Origin: PALSA-607 sp036501485
GTDB taxonomy: Bacteria > Actinomycetota > Actinomycetes > Acidothermales > Acidothermaceae
NCBI GenBank assembly: GCA_036501485.1
Contig: DASYAG010000102.1
Coordinates: 38,269-102,268 of the forward strand
Direction of reading: 5' to 3'
Length of the DNA stretch: 64,000 bases
Part shown: positions 34,314-42,924 of the stretch, one piece after another
Position numbering within the stretch: the first letter of the stretch is position 1
Layout of the letters: every line of letters begins with the position of its first letter
Notes under the pieces: model-generated
Database searches by the model: none
What the model saw: the letters and a program-made list of their open reading frames with translations, nothing else
What the model was told of the DNA's origin: nothing
Made by a program: the position numbers and the translations under genes

Positions 34314-35799
34314 CGCCGAACTTCCTGTCAGTCCGTCGAGCCCGCCGAAGCGGCTTCGTCATTACATCGACGGTCACTGGTGCGACTCCGTCAGTGGTCG
34401 CGAGTACGAAAGCCTCAGCCCATGGGACGGCGCGGTGATCGCGTCCGCGGCTGCTGGCGACGGCGACGATGCGCGACGTGCAGTCGATGCGGCCCAGAAT
34501 GCGTTCCCGGCGTGGGCGGCCACGACTCCCAACGATCGGAAGAAGGTCTTCTTGCGTGCCGCCGACGGCCTTTCGCGCCGCAGGCCCGCGGTCGTGTCCG
34601 AGCTTGCGGTCGAAACCGGATGCGGCCGGCATTTTGCCAACATTCAGATCGACTTCGCGGTCTCACTTTTACGCCAGGTCGCAGACCTCGCACACTCGCC
34701 GTCCGGCCAGCTGTTGCCCTCAGATGTGCCGGGCACAAACGCAATAGCGACGCGCAGACCGGTTGGCGTCGTCGGTGCGATTGCGCCATGGAACGCGTCG
34801 CTGACGCTCGCCGGCCGTGCCATCGCGGGCCCGCTCGCACTAGGCAACACGGTGGTGCTCAAGCCTTCGGAGGAATCCCCGTCGACGGGCGGCACGTTTT
34901 GGGCGCAGCTCTTCGAGGACGCCGGGCTGCCGGCGGGCGTTCTCAACGTTGTCACGCACGCGCCGGGCGAAGCGGGCGGCATCGGCGACGAACTGATCAC
35001 CAACCCGCTCGTGCGCAGAATCAACTTCACCGGGTCGACGGCCACCGGCCGCCGGCTCGCAGAGGCAGCCGGACGCAATCTCAAGCGCGTGGTACTCCAA
35101 CTCAGTGGGCAAAATCCGCTGATCGTGCTCGCCGGTACCGACCTGCAGTACGCGGTTGACGCCGCGGCGTACGGTGCGTTCGTTCACCAGGGCCAAGTCT
35201 GCATGTGCGTGCGGCGAATCCTGGTCGAGCGGTCTATCGCGCAAGAGTTCACGAAGCGTCTCGTCGCGCGGGTCGCGCAGTTGCCGGTGGGCGACCCCCG
35301 CGATCCGAACACGGTCATCGGCCCGCTGATCAGCAGGTGGGCGCTTTCGCTCATCACCCGCAGAGTCGAGGAAGCTGTGGCTCTTGGAGCCCGGGTGCTT
35401 GTGGGTGGAGTTGCACGGCCGCCGTGCTACCCGCCGACGATTCTCGTGGATGTGCCGCCAGAGGCTGAACTCTCACTAGATGAAACGTTCGGCCCTGTCG
35501 TCATCATCGATGTCGTCGACGACGCCGCTGACGCAATCCGACGGACCAACGAGTCGCGGTTCGGGCTATGTGCGGCCGTACTCGCAGCCACCCCTGAAGA
35601 AGGCATGGTTGTGGCGCGGGCGCTCGACGCCGGAATCATTCACGTCAACGACCAGACCGTGAACGACGAGCCGCAGATGCCGTTTGGCGGCATGAAAGAC
35701 AGCGGGTGGGGCCGGTTCGGAGTCGGCTTCGCGGTCGAAGAGTTCTGCGACCTTCAATGGATAACATCGCGGAGCGAGCCCAGGACGTTCCCGTTCTGA
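34294..35799 (+). CDS. Aldehyde dehydrogenase-family protein with altered general base
   Basis: 501 aa. The start is TTG 34294, supported by an AGGGAGG site five bases upstream and by overlap with the permease gene. Catalytic Cys is in HQGQVCMCVRRI and the Asn in APWNAS. At the position of the general-base Glu (normally LELGG) the protein reads VLQLSGQNP, that is Gln in place of Glu. Both other aldehyde dehydrogenases in this window keep the Glu. By context it should oxidise a hydroxybenzaldehyde to hydroxybenzoate just ahead of pobA, but activity may be reduced or different (for example thioester chemistry). Confidence is high for family and low for substrate. Confidence 0.85.
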   Translation: MSASTVSAELPVSPSSPPKRLRHYIDGHWCDSVSGREYESLSPWDGAVIASAAAGDGDDARRAVDAAQNAFPAWAATTPNDRKKVFLRAADGLSRRRPAVVSELAVETGCGRHFANIQIDFAVSLLRQVADLAHSPSGQLLPSDVPGTNAIATRRPVGVVGAIAPWNASLTLAGRAIAGPLALGNTVVLKPSEESPSTGGTFWAQLFEDAGLPAGVLNVVTHAPGEAGGIGDELITNPLVRRINFTGSTATGRRLAEAAGRNLKRVVLQLSGQNPLIVLAGTDLQYAVDAAAYGAFVHQGQVCMCVRRILVERSIAQEFTKRLVARVAQLPVGDPRDPNTVIGPLISRWALSLITRRVEEAVALGARVLVGGVARPPCYPPTILVDVPPEAELSLDETFGPVVIIDVVDDAADAIRRTNESRFGLCAAVLAATPEEGMVVARALDAGIIHVNDQTVNDEPQMPFGGMKDSGWGRFGVGFAVEEFCDLQWITSRSEPRTFPF

Positions 35800-35810
35800 G
35801 CGGGCTTTTT
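35777..35810 (+). terminator. Weak terminator-like element after the aldehyde dehydrogenase
   Basis: AGCCC (35777-35781) can pair with GGGCT (35802-35806), followed by five T in total. It spans the stop codon. It may attenuate read-through into pobA. Confidence 0.25.
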
Positions 35811-35841
35811 CCGTTTGGTAACCACCGTCGTTGGAGTTGGC

Positions 35842-37032
35842 GTGCGTACCCAGGTTGGCATTGTCGGCGCGGGGCCAGCTGGGCTCTTGCTGGCCAGACT
35901 GCTCGAGGCGCAAGGCATCGATTCGGTGGTGCTGGAGCAGCGCGATCGTGACTACGTCGAACATCGCGTGCGGGCTGGCGTGCTCGAGCATGGCAGCGCC
36001 GAGACCCTGCGCGAGGCAGGTGTCGGGACGCGGATGGATGCCGAAGGGCTTCCGCACGATGGGACGAATCTGCGCTTCGAGTTGAAGACGCATCGACTCG
36101 ACTTCGCCGAACTCACCGGCCGCAACGTGACCGTATATGGGCAGCAGGAGGTGGTGAAGGACCTCATCAAGGCGCGCTTGGCGAGCGGCGGTGAGCTGCG
36201 ATTCGAAGTAAATGACGTCGCATTGCAGGGTCTCGACTCCGCGCAGCCGACGATCACCTTCGAGCATCAGGGCAATCGAGAGCGCCTCGAGTGCGACTTT
36301 GTGATCGGCGCCGACGGGTTCCATGGCATCAGCCGTGGCTACATACCGAACCTCACTGCGTACGAACGAACCTATCCGTTTGCTTGGCTTGGCATCCTCG
36401 CGGAGGCGCCGCCATCGTCCGCCGAACTCATCTACGCACGTCACGCCAACGGGTTCGCCTTGCACAGCATGCGGTCGCCAACCGTCACCCGCATGTACTT
36501 GCAGGTCGCTCCCGACGAGTCCGTCGACGCATGGTCCGACGACCGGATCTGGGCTGAACTGCACACCCGGCTCGCGGACGACTCGGGTTTTGTACTCAGC
36601 GAGGGTCCGATCATCAGCAAGGGCATCACGCCGATGCGCAGCTTCGTGGCAACCCCTATGCAGCACGGACGTCTTTACCTGGCGGGCGACGCCGCGCACA
36701 TCGTCCCGCCGACCGGCGCCAAGGGCATGAACCTCGCGATCGCGGACGTCCGATTGCTCGCCCGCGCTCTCGGCGGTTACTACACCGCGAGCCGCGAGGA
36801 TTTGCTCGCGGAGTACTCCGAAACCGCGGGCCGCAGGGTCTGGCGGGCGACCCACTTCTCGTGGTGGATGACGACCACGCTGCATAGGGCTCCCGATGCC
36901 GATCCGTTCGACGAAGCATTGGCTCTCTCGCAACTGAACTACGTCGTCACGTCGCGCGCGATGGCGACAGCGCTGGCGGAGAACTACACCGGACTGCCGT
37001 ACGAGTACGACTGGTTCTACCGAGCCGACTAA
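35842..37032 (+). CDS. pobA: 4-Hydroxybenzoate 3-monooxygenase
   Basis: FAD monooxygenase that converts 4-hydroxybenzoate to protocatechuate with NAD(P)H and O2. About 396 aa from GTG 35842 (MRTQVGIVGAGPAG), the usual PobA start; an in-frame TTG at 35815 is less likely. Motifs: dinucleotide fold GAGPAG, RVRAGVLEHG, the DG motif IGADGFHG and GDAAHIVPPTGAKGMNLA. It feeds the 4,5-cleavage genes downstream. Confidence 0.95.
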   Translation: MRTQVGIVGAGPAGLLLARLLEAQGIDSVVLEQRDRDYVEHRVRAGVLEHGSAETLREAGVGTRMDAEGLPHDGTNLRFELKTHRLDFAELTGRNVTVYGQQEVVKDLIKARLASGGELRFEVNDVALQGLDSAQPTITFEHQGNRERLECDFVIGADGFHGISRGYIPNLTAYERTYPFAWLGILAEAPPSSAELIYARHANGFALHSMRSPTVTRMYLQVAPDESVDAWSDDRIWAELHTRLADDSGFVLSEGPIISKGITPMRSFVATPMQHGRLYLAGDAAHIVPPTGAKGMNLAIADVRLLARALGGYYTASREDLLAEYSETAGRRVWRATHFSWWMTTTLHRAPDADPFDEALALSQLNYVVTSRAMATALAENYTGLPYEYDWFYRAD

Positions 37033-37046
37033 TACCCAGATCTCCC

Positions 37047-37061
37047 TTCCGCTCAGCGGAA
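37047..37061. promoter_or_regulatory. Perfect palindrome upstream of ligK (candidate IclR operator)
   Basis: TTCCGCTCAGCGGAA: 6-bp arms and a 3-bp centre, 44 nt before the ligK ATG. Same TTCC-N7-GGAA core as at 29344-29358. A TAGGCT sequence directly follows and could serve as a -10 element, suggesting an internal promoter for the lig genes. Confidence 0.65.
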
Positions 37062-37104
37062 TAGGCTCTGGTTTCGGCACACCTGCGCTGAGAGAAATGA
37101 CGTC

Positions 37105-37800
37105 ATGGCGATTGTCGTCCGCAACACTCCCCGTACCGACCTGGCGATCGTCGATGCCCTCGGAGAACTCGGCGTCGCAACCATCCACGAGGCGCAGGGT
37201 CGGATTGGCCTGCTTGCGTCGCGGCTGCGGCCGATCTTCCGGCCGATCAAGGCCGCCGGCAACGCCCTGACCTGCGAAGTCGCCCCCGGCGACAACTGGG
37301 CTATCCACGTCGCGGTCGAGCAGGCCAAGCCCGGCGACCTGCTGGTGGTGACGCCCACCAGCCCGTGCGAAGACGGCTACTTCGGCGACCTGCTCGCCAC
37401 CAGTCTGATGGCGCACGGCGTGCGCGGGTTGGTCATCGACGCAGGGGTTCGCGACGTCGCATTCCTGACTCGGATCGGATTTCCGGTGTGGTCAAAGACC
37501 ATCTCGGCACAGGGCACCGTAAAGGAAACGCCGGCGAACGTGCAGACACCGATCGTGTGCGCAGGAGCGCACATTCGGCCTGGTGACGTGATCGTCGCCG
37601 ACGACGACGGGGTTGTGGTGGTGGGTCGCGAGGACGCCGCAGCAGTACTTGACAAGGCGCGCGCCCGCGAAGCGAACGAGATCACTAAGCGTGCCCGGCT
37701 GCAGGCTGGCGACCTCGGACTCGACATCTACGAGATGCGTGACCGGCTGGCCGAGCGCGGTTTTCGCTACGTCGACTCACCTGAAAGCGCCGACTCATGA
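37105..37800 (+). CDS. ligK: 4-Carboxy-4-hydroxy-2-oxoadipate aldolase
   Basis: Class II aldolase that cleaves 4-carboxy-4-hydroxy-2-oxoadipate to pyruvate and oxaloacetate, the final step of protocatechuate 4,5-cleavage; also decarboxylates oxaloacetate. 231 aa in the RraA-like fold, with IHEAQGRIG near the start and the GDLLATSLMAHGVRGLVIDAG active-site segment (GxxxxxxAxxxGxxGxxxDxxxRD; the Asp and Arg are present in IDAGVRDV). First gene after the internal operator; overlaps ligU by four bases. Confidence 0.93.
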   Translation: MAIVVRNTPRTDLAIVDALGELGVATIHEAQGRIGLLASRLRPIFRPIKAAGNALTCEVAPGDNWAIHVAVEQAKPGDLLVVTPTSPCEDGYFGDLLATSLMAHGVRGLVIDAGVRDVAFLTRIGFPVWSKTISAQGTVKETPANVQTPIVCAGAHIRPGDVIVADDDGVVVVGREDAAAVLDKARAREANEITKRARLQAGDLGLDIYEMRDRLAERGFRYVDSPESADS

Positions 37801-38882
37801 TTCAGACGGCGATCAAGTGCTCGGTGATTCGGGGTGGAACCTCGAAGGGCTTGTACTTTCATGTCGGCGATCTGCCAACCGACCGCGCTACTCGCGACGC
37901 AGTTCTGCTTGCCGCCATGGGGTCACCCGACCCGCGCGAGATCGACGGCATGGGTGGCGCGCATCCGCTGACGTCGAAGGTTGCCGTTATTTCGAAGTCG
38001 GCGCGCGAGAACGCCGACGTTGACTACCTGTTCTTGCAGGTCTGGCCGGATCGCGCAGAGGTCTCTGACAATCAGAACTGCGGCAACCTCCTCGCCGGCG
38101 TCGGCCCGTTCGCGCTCGAAGAAGGGGTGATCGAAGCGACCGGCGACGTGACGCCGGTGCGGATCTGGATGGAGAACACCCAGACGCTGGCAGTCGCTCA
38201 TGTGCAGACGCCCGGCGGCAAAGTTCGCTACGACGGTACGGCGGCAATCGACGGTGTGCCGGGAACGCACGCGCCGATACCGATCGACTTTCTCGATGTC
38301 GCCGGCTCGACGTGCGGGGCACTGCTCCCGACTGGGCACGCGGTCGACGAGGTCGCGGGCATCAGAGTCACCTGCATCGACAACGGAATGCCCGTCGTCT
38401 GCATCAAAGCCGAGGATCTGGGGTTGTCGGGTCACGAGAGCCCGAGCGAGCTTGAAGCGAACGTCGACGTGTTGCGGCGCATCGAAGACATCCGGCTGGC
38501 TGTCGGGCCGATGATGAATCTCGGAGACGTCACCAACAAGACGGTGCCGAAGATGACACTCGTCTCGACTCCGCAGCACGGCGGTGCCGTTGACACCCGC
38601 ACCCTGATCCCGCACCGCGTGCACGAGGCGATAGGCGTCTTCGGCGCGGTCTCGGTTGCGACCGCTTGCTTGGTGCCCGGGTCGGTGGCCGCCGAGGTCG
38701 CCAAGATCAATGACCCGGCCGAGGTCGAGATCGAGCATCCAACCGGCTTCTTCACGGTCACGATGGACGTCGACATCGTCGACGGCGCCGTCGTGGTGAA
38801 GCAGGCCGCACTCTTGCGCACGGCGCGGCTCTTGATGCGCGGCGACGTGTTCGTACCAAACTCAGTCTGGCCTGGCCGATGA
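37797..38882 (+). CDS. ligU: 4-Oxalomesaconate tautomerase
   Basis: 361-aa PrpF/DapF-fold isomerase (GalD/LigU family) that interconverts tautomers of 4-oxalomesaconate so that LigJ can hydrate it. The N-terminal VIRGGTSKGLYFH and the NCGNLLAGVGPFA segment are typical. The cluster context with ligJ and ligI fixes the assignment. ATGA overlaps on both sides. Confidence 0.9.
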   Translation: MIQTAIKCSVIRGGTSKGLYFHVGDLPTDRATRDAVLLAAMGSPDPREIDGMGGAHPLTSKVAVISKSARENADVDYLFLQVWPDRAEVSDNQNCGNLLAGVGPFALEEGVIEATGDVTPVRIWMENTQTLAVAHVQTPGGKVRYDGTAAIDGVPGTHAPIPIDFLDVAGSTCGALLPTGHAVDEVAGIRVTCIDNGMPVVCIKAEDLGLSGHESPSELEANVDVLRRIEDIRLAVGPMMNLGDVTNKTVPKMTLVSTPQHGGAVDTRTLIPHRVHEAIGVFGAVSVATACLVPGSVAAEVAKINDPAEVEIEHPTGFFTVTMDVDIVDGAVVVKQAALLRTARLLMRGDVFVPNSVWPGR

Positions 38883-39763
38883 ATATTGCCCTGATCGGAT
38901 TCGGCGAAGTCGGCCGTGTGCTCGCCGAGGATCTCGCCACCGGCAGCACTGGCAACACGCTGGCGGCGTGGGACATCGCGTTCGATGATCCCGACAGCCG
39001 GGCCGCTCACAACGCGCGCGAGCTGCCGGTTCGAGCCGCCACCGATGCCGTCGACGCCGTGCGCTCAGCCGAGCTCGTGATCAGCGCGGTGACGGCAGCG
39101 AACGATCTCTCGGCGGCACGTGACGTTGCCACTGCTCTCGCACCGACGACGTGGTTTCTCGACCTGAACTCGGCATCGCCGGCACAGAAGAAAGAAGCCT
39201 CCGAGCTGATCGACGAGGTCGGTGGGCGCTACGTCGAGGCTGCCGTACTGTCGCCGATCTACCCCAAGCGCAGTAGCTCCCCCATCCTGCTCGGCGGCCC
39301 GCACGCGAGCGAGTTCGTCGAGACGGCCCGCGGTCTGGGATTTTCCGGCGCCGAGTTCTTTGCGCCAACAGTCGGGCCCGCGTCTGCTACCAAGCTCTGC
39401 CGATCTGTTGTGGTGAAAGGCCTCGAAGCTTTACTGATGGAGTCGATGCTCACTGCACGCATGTGGGGCGTCGAGAAGCCGGTGCTCGATTCGTTGGCGA
39501 ACCTCTTGCCAGCCGCCGACTGGGCCGAGCTCGCTGACTACATGATCCGCCGCTCCATCGAACACGGAGGGCGGCGTTCTGAAGAGATGATGGAAGCCGC
39601 GGCCACGGTCAGAGACGCTGACGTCGACGCGCTCATGGCCACGGCGACCGCGCGACGGCAGGCCTGGGCTGGCGACCAGCGCGACGCCCTTGCGGCTAAT
39701 GAGCTGGGCGACCTCCTCGATGCGATTCGTGCGGCACGCACCAATTGGACGGCTCAGGCGTGA
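38879..39763 (+). CDS. NAD(P)-dependent oxidoreductase with DUF1932 C-terminal domain
   Basis: 294 aa. The N-terminal Rossmann fold (MNIALIGFGEVGRVLAEDL, GxGxxG) resembles 6-phosphogluconate and 3-hydroxyisobutyrate dehydrogenases. The C-terminal half fits DUF1932 (KLCRSVVVKGLEALLMESM). It is embedded between ligU and ligJ with four-base overlaps on both sides, so it is expressed with the pathway. No step of the known 4,5-cleavage route needs it. It could reduce a side product or a substituted aromatic intermediate. Confidence 0.8.
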   Translation: MNIALIGFGEVGRVLAEDLATGSTGNTLAAWDIAFDDPDSRAAHNARELPVRAATDAVDAVRSAELVISAVTAANDLSAARDVATALAPTTWFLDLNSASPAQKKEASELIDEVGGRYVEAAVLSPIYPKRSSSPILLGGPHASEFVETARGLGFSGAEFFAPTVGPASATKLCRSVVVKGLEALLMESMLTARMWGVEKPVLDSLANLLPAADWAELADYMIRRSIEHGGRRSEEMMEAAATVRDADVDALMATATARRQAWAGDQRDALAANELGDLLDAIRAARTNWTAQA

Positions 39764-40782
39764 TCATCGACTGTCACGGCCATTACACGACGGCGCCCGA
39801 CGCACACAGCGCGTGGCGCGACGCGCAGGTAGCCGCCTACGACGCAGGTACCCCAGCGCCGTTGTATCCGAGCATCTCCGATGTCGAGATTCAGGAGACG
39901 ATCGAGAAGAATCAGCTGCGGCTGCTCACTGAACGCGGCGCCGACATGACGATCTTCTCCCCGCGCGCATCGACGATGGCGCACCACATCGGCGACGAGT
40001 CCGTCAGCATGGCCTGGAGCCGAGCGTGTAACGACCTCATCAAGCGAGTCGTCGACCTGTATCCGGATACGTTCGTCGGGGTCTGTCAGCTGCCGCAGTC
40101 GCCGGGCGAACCGATCGAGCACTCGATCGCCGAGCTCGAACGTTGCATCACCGAGTTGGGCTTTGTCGGCTGCAATCTCAACCCCGATCCGAGCGGTGGG
40201 TTGTGGAACTCGGCGCCGCTGATCGACAAGTCGTGGTATCCGTTCTACGAGAAGATGGTCCAGCTCGATGTGCCAGCGATGGTGCATGTTTCGGGCAGCT
40301 GCAATCCGAACTTCCACGCAACCGGCACCCACTACATCAATGCCGATACGACGGCGTTCATGCAGTTCCTGCAGGGCGATCTGTTCGCCGACTTCCCTGA
40401 CCTGCGCTTCGTGATCCCGCACGGCGGCGGAGCCGTTCCGTACCACTGGGGCCGGTACCGCGGCCTGGCTGACATGCTCGGCAAGCCGCCGCTGTCTGAG
40501 CACATCATGAAGAACGTGTACTTCGACACCTGCGTCTACCACCAGCCCGGCATCGACCTGCTCTTCGAAGTGATCGATCCGAAAAACATCTTGTTCGGCT
40601 CGGAAATGGTTGGCGCTGTGCGCGGCATCGATCCTGAAACGGGCCACTACTTCGACGACACCAAGCGCTACATCGACGCGCTCGACGTCTCACCCGCAGT
40701 GAAGGACGCTGTCTTTTCCGGCAATGCCCGGCGGGCCTATCCACGCCTCGATGCCATCCTCGCAAAGCGAGGGCTGTCATGA
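39760..40782 (+). CDS. ligJ: 4-Oxalomesaconate hydratase
   Basis: Amidohydrolase-fold hydratase that adds water to 4-oxalomesaconate, giving 4-carboxy-4-hydroxy-2-oxoadipate. About 340 aa from GTG 39760 (IIDCHGHYTTAP), with GTGA overlapping the previous stop. The HGH metal motif, HVSGSC and IPHGGGAVPYHWGRYRG match LigJ. Confidence 0.93.
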   Translation: MIIDCHGHYTTAPDAHSAWRDAQVAAYDAGTPAPLYPSISDVEIQETIEKNQLRLLTERGADMTIFSPRASTMAHHIGDESVSMAWSRACNDLIKRVVDLYPDTFVGVCQLPQSPGEPIEHSIAELERCITELGFVGCNLNPDPSGGLWNSAPLIDKSWYPFYEKMVQLDVPAMVHVSGSCNPNFHATGTHYINADTTAFMQFLQGDLFADFPDLRFVIPHGGGAVPYHWGRYRGLADMLGKPPLSEHIMKNVYFDTCVYHQPGIDLLFEVIDPKNILFGSEMVGAVRGIDPETGHYFDDTKRYIDALDVSPAVKDAVFSGNARRAYPRLDAILAKRGLS

Positions 40783-41675
40783 GCCAGACCTTTCAGATGG
40801 ACGCCGATTGGCTGGCGTTCGACCCGAACCCCACCAAGCCGACCTACACGCCACCGCCAGGTGCGGTCGACGCGCATTGTCACGTCTTCGGCCCAGGCGA
40901 CGAATTTCCTTACGCACCCGAGCGGAAGTACACGCCGTGCGACGCCGGCAAGGAGCTGCTCTTCGCGACCCGCGATTTTCTCGGGCTGTCCCGAAATGTC
41001 GTCGTCCAGGCCACCTGTCACGGAGCCGACAATCGGGCAATGGTCGACGCACTTCACGCCGCGAATGGGCTCGCTCGTGGAGTCGCCACGATCAAGCCGG
41101 ATGTCTCCGCTGACGAACTGAAGGCGCTCGACGCGGCCGGCGTGCGCGGCGTCCGCTTCAACTTCGTTAAGCGACTCGTCGATCCCAAGCCCGACGAGTA
41201 CTACCTGAGCCTCGTCGAGAAGATCGCTCCTTTCGGCTGGCACATCGTCGTCTACTTCGAGGCGGCCGATCTCGCCGAGCGGTGGAACCTCTTCACGACG
41301 TTGCCGACCACGGTCGTCGTCGACCACATGGGACGCCCCGACGTCACCAAGCCGGTCGGCGGGCCCGAGTTCGGGCTGTTCGTCAAACTGATGGCCGAGC
41401 ATCCCAATATCTGGTCAAAGGTGAGTGGCCCCGAGCGCCTGTCGGTCAGTGGGCCGCCGACGTATGACGACTTCGTGCCCTTCGCCCGGCATATCGTCGA
41501 GTCGTTCCCCGATCGCGTGTTGTGGGGTACGGACTGGCCGCATCCGAATCTCAAGACTCATATGCCGGACGACGGTGCACTCGTCGATCTCATCCCGCGG
41601 GTGGCATCAACGACCGAACTTCAGCACCAACTGCTCATCGACAATCCGATGCGGCTCTACTGGGAAGGAGAGTAG
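40779..41675 (+). CDS. ligI: 2-Pyrone-4,6-dicarboxylate hydrolase
   Basis: Opens the lactone 2-pyrone-4,6-dicarboxylate to 4-oxalomesaconate. 298 aa, amidohydrolase fold, with VDAHCHVFGP at the N-terminus and the diagnostic LWGTDWPHPNLKTHMPDDG near the C-terminus. ATGA overlap with ligJ. Confidence 0.95.
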   Translation: MSQTFQMDADWLAFDPNPTKPTYTPPPGAVDAHCHVFGPGDEFPYAPERKYTPCDAGKELLFATRDFLGLSRNVVVQATCHGADNRAMVDALHAANGLARGVATIKPDVSADELKALDAAGVRGVRFNFVKRLVDPKPDEYYLSLVEKIAPFGWHIVVYFEAADLAERWNLFTTLPTTVVVDHMGRPDVTKPVGGPEFGLFVKLMAEHPNIWSKVSGPERLSVSGPPTYDDFVPFARHIVESFPDRVLWGTDWPHPNLKTHMPDDGALVDLIPRVASTTELQHQLLIDNPMRLYWEGE

Positions 41676-41677
41676 GC

Positions 41678-42064
41678 GTGGACGTCTCCGACTTCGACGA
41701 CATCCCCGGCACCACGGTTTTCACCGCGCAACGCTCGCGTAAGGGCTACCCGCTGAATCAGTTCTGCATGAGTCTGATGAAGGCGGAGAATCGCGCGCGC
41801 TTTAAGGCCGACGAGCGAGCCTATGTCGATGAGTGGCCGATGACGTCGGCCCAGAAGCAGGCCGTTCTCGCTCGCGACTACAACGCCGCGATTCGCGAGG
41901 GCGGCAACATCTACTTCCTCGCCAAGATCTTCGCTACCGACGGCCTGAGCTTCCAGCAGGCTGTGAGCACCATGACCGACATGACCGTTGAGGAGTACGC
42001 CGCGATGATGCTGGCCGGCGGCCGACCGATAGAAGGTAACCGTTCGATCAAGGAGCACCGCTGA
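41678..42064 (+). CDS. ligA: Protocatechuate 4,5-dioxygenase, alpha subunit
   Basis: Small subunit of the extradiol ring-cleavage dioxygenase; it caps the active site of LigB. 128 aa from GTG 41678. The sequence RKGYPLNQFCMSLMKAENRA and the helical remainder match LigA. It is two bases after the ligI stop and one base before ligB. Confidence 0.94.
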   Translation: MDVSDFDDIPGTTVFTAQRSRKGYPLNQFCMSLMKAENRARFKADERAYVDEWPMTSAQKQAVLARDYNAAIREGGNIYFLAKIFATDGLSFQQAVSTMTDMTVEEYAAMMLAGGRPIEGNRSIKEHR

Positions 42065-42065
42065 G

Positions 42066-42908
42066 ATGGCCAGAATCACCGCAGGCTTGACGACAAGTCA
42101 CGTGCCCGCCATTGGAGCCGCGATCGACCTCGGCAAGACCGGCACCGACTACTGGCGCCCGCTGTTTGAGGGCTACGAGTGGACCAAGCAATGGATCAAG
42201 GACGAAAAGCCCGACGTCATCTTCCTCGTCTACAACGACCACGCGTCGGCATTCTCAATGGAAATGATTCCTACCTTCGCGATTGGCTGTGCCGACAGTT
42301 TCGAGCCCGCTGACGAGGGCTACGGCCCGCGGCCAGTACCGGTCGTGCAGGGCCACGCTGACCTCGCATGGCACATTGCCCAGGAGATGATCCTCGACGA
42401 GTTCGACCTGACCATCATGAACAAGCTCGAGGTCGATCACGGGCTCACGGTGCCGCTGTCACTCGTGTACGGCCAACCCGAAGCGTGGCCGGTGAAGGTC
42501 ATCCCGTTAGCAGTCAACGTTGTGCAGTACCCACCGCCCACCGGCAACCGGTGTTACTTATTCGGGCAGTCGCTGCGACGGGCGATCGAGAGCTTCCCAG
42601 AAGACCTGAACGTTCAGGTGTGGGGGACAGGCGGCATGAGTCACCAGCTGCAGGGCCCGCGCGCTGGGCTGATCAATAAGGAGTTCGACACCGCCTTCCT
42701 CGACAACCTGACGGCAGACCCTGAACTGCTGCGCAAGATGCCGCACTTCGAATACCTGCGCGAGTCGGGTTCGGAGGGTGTCGAGATGGTGATGTGGCTG
42801 ATCATGCGCGGCGCCATGGGGCCGACCATCAAGGAGCTCTACCGCTTCTACCATGTGCCCGCGTCAAACACCGCCGTCGGACACATCGTCGTCCGGCCCG
42901 AATCCTAA
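42066..42908 (+). CDS. ligB: Protocatechuate 4,5-dioxygenase, beta (catalytic) subunit
   Basis: Fe(II) extradiol dioxygenase that cleaves protocatechuate between C4 and C5 to 4-carboxy-2-hydroxymuconate-6-semialdehyde. 280 aa. The ligand His residues are in TTSHVPAIG and VYNDHASAF, with Glu in GSEGVEMVMW, all conserved. GTGGMSHQLQGPRAG supplies the acid-base His region. Confidence 0.96.
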   Translation: MARITAGLTTSHVPAIGAAIDLGKTGTDYWRPLFEGYEWTKQWIKDEKPDVIFLVYNDHASAFSMEMIPTFAIGCADSFEPADEGYGPRPVPVVQGHADLAWHIAQEMILDEFDLTIMNKLEVDHGLTVPLSLVYGQPEAWPVKVIPLAVNVVQYPPPTGNRCYLFGQSLRRAIESFPEDLNVQVWGTGGMSHQLQGPRAGLINKEFDTAFLDNLTADPELLRKMPHFEYLRESGSEGVEMVMWLIMRGAMGPTIKELYRFYHVPASNTAVGHIVVRPES

Positions 42909-42924
42909 GCCAGCAAAGGGAATC

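Noticed and set aside
35566..37416. 616-codon open frame on the minus strand across pobA
   Set aside because: It is antisense to pobA, whose FAD motifs and operon placement are unmistakable; the frame has an Arg/His-rich composition typical of GC-driven shadows.
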